5,698 nucleotides of DNA, from contig JAGFXV010000116.1 of assembly GCA_017861475.1 (NCBI GenBank), positions 1 through 5,698 on the forward strand, read 5' to 3'. The stretch is from Bacillota bacterium (GTDB taxonomy: Bacteria; Bacillota; Syntrophomonadia; Syntrophomonadales; Syntrophomonadaceae). The notes under the pieces were generated by a model. It saw nothing but the letters and a program-made list of their open reading frames with translations. It was not told the origin of the DNA and made no database searches. Below are positions 5,071-5,698 of this stretch, in pieces (the first letter of the stretch is position 1; each line of letters opens with the position of its first letter). Both the position numbers and the translations under genes were made by a program.

Positions 5071-5698
5071 TTATCCTTTGATGCTTTTGGCGGAGACGAT
5101 CCAGGGAGCCGGAAACGGCTCCATCATTTTTTTACTGTTTACCCGCGATACCGCTACATGGATCGCTTCTGTACGCTCCAGGCCGTTTTCCTGGAACAAA
5201 ACCGGAAGTGATGTCAAAATTTCAAAATCCAACGTATAGATCACAAAATCCATGGAAGGATTGACCGCCAGCAGACTCTTTATTTCACAGTCGATCCGCG
5301 GAGAAGCCACGATAAAGGCTTTATTCGGCACCGGCAGCCCGTCCAGGATACCGTCTCCTAAAGATTCAATGATGATTACGTTGTTCAAGCCAAATTTTTC
5401 AACATTGCATTTCATCGTATTCCGATCCCTGCGGTCATACTCAACCGCAATGATACTGCCTGAGGCAGCAATCATGGCGGCCTCTACTGCAATGCTCTCA
5501 CCTGAAATTATACATATATTATCCTGGTCTCCCGTATTGAGCTTGTTCATAATGACAGCCCGGACTTCCCGGCACACATACTGAACAGAGCCGCAGGAAA
5601 AACGGGTGTTATCCAATCCTATCTGATGATTTGTGGCAGCGTCAGGATTCATGATCAACATGGCTGCAGAGGCATTGATCCCGCGGTTGATCATATCC
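5071..5698 (-). CDS. CbiT-like (cobalt-precorrin methyltransferase family) protein, N-terminus probably outside the window
   Basis: Residues are numbered from the ATG at 5694. The frame continues upstream to the edge (a GAT codon precedes the ATG), so the gene may be longer. Residues about 26-206 follow the CbiT/CobL C-terminal pattern: GLDNTRF, then REVRAVIMNKL (42-52), a Rossmann-type core, AVEYDRRDRNTMKCNVEKFG (83-102), PNKAFIVAS (123-131) and a C-terminal HVAVSRVNS (179-187). In this family CbiT methylates C15 and decarboxylates precorrin during cobalamin synthesis. Residues 1-25 (INASAAMLIMNPDA) could be the tail of a preceding CbiE domain, as in CbiE-CbiT fusions; this is inference. The SAM-binding glycine motif, normally like DIGAGTG, reads ICIISGE (60-66), and the usual GGSG after the FI strand is VASP. 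Methyltransferase activity is therefore doubtful. It converges with the dehydratase and ends at TAA 5071-5073. Confidence 0.7.
   Translation of the reverse strand, partial: DMINRGINASAAMLIMNPDAATNHQIGLDNTRFSCGSVQYVCREVRAVIMNKLNTGDQDNICIISGESIAVEAAMIAASGSIIAVEYDRRDRNTMKCNVEKFGLNNVIIIESLGDGILDGLPVPNKAFIVASPRIDCEIKSLLAVNPSMDFVIYTLDFEILTSLPVLFQENGLERTEAIHVAVSRVNSKKMMEPFPAPWIVSAKSIKG

Noticed and set aside
5252..5584. Plus-strand open frame of 110 codons opposite the CbiT-like gene
   Set aside because: The minus-strand frame has family motifs and a stop followed by a terminator. The plus-strand frame has neither motifs nor an RBS.

Overview
The window looks like chromosomal DNA of an anaerobic Bacillota (a clostridial or Negativicutes-type organism). 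The reasons are strong AGGAGG-type ribosome sites, moderate-to-low GC, class I cyclic-di-GMP riboswitches of the sequence type common in Clostridia, a Gram-positive-style modular surface protein, and an oxygen-sensitive fermentation dehydratase. The genus cannot be fixed from the sequence.

Layout. Positions 1-2787 (minus strand) hold the first 929 codons of a large secreted protein with a von Willebrand factor A (VWA) domain. The frame is open throughout and runs off the left edge. Positions 2788-3519 are a 732-bp divergent intergenic region. Its left two thirds form an elaborate leader for the surface-protein gene: a sigma-70-type promoter, then two tandem, nearly identical class I c-di-GMP (GEMM-I) aptamers, each followed by its own intrinsic terminator, then a further leader of about 170 nt with a possible extra RNA structure, then a strong RBS. 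A perfect 12-bp hairpin with T-runs (3354-3386) separates this from the promoter and RBS of the plus-strand gene. Positions 3520-4992 (plus strand) encode 4-hydroxybutyryl-CoA dehydratase with every known catalytic residue in place. Positions 5071-5698 (minus strand) hold the C-terminal part of a CbiT-like (precorrin-6Y/7 methyltransferase family) protein that converges on the dehydratase. A strong GC-rich hairpin lies between the two stop codons.

How it works together. The most interesting part is the c-di-GMP control region. In both copies the 3' strand of the aptamer (AGCTGCC) is also the 5' strand of the following terminator, so aptamer folding and terminator folding exclude each other. 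This predicts that c-di-GMP turns transcription ON, and that RNA polymerase must pass two such gates in series before reaching a probable adhesin gene. That fits the known logic in which high c-di-GMP favours sessile, adhesive life. The dehydratase and the CbiT-like gene show no evident functional link to the surface protein. The dehydratase has its own promoter and stands alone here, without other genes of 4-aminobutyrate, 4-hydroxybutyrate or succinate fermentation.
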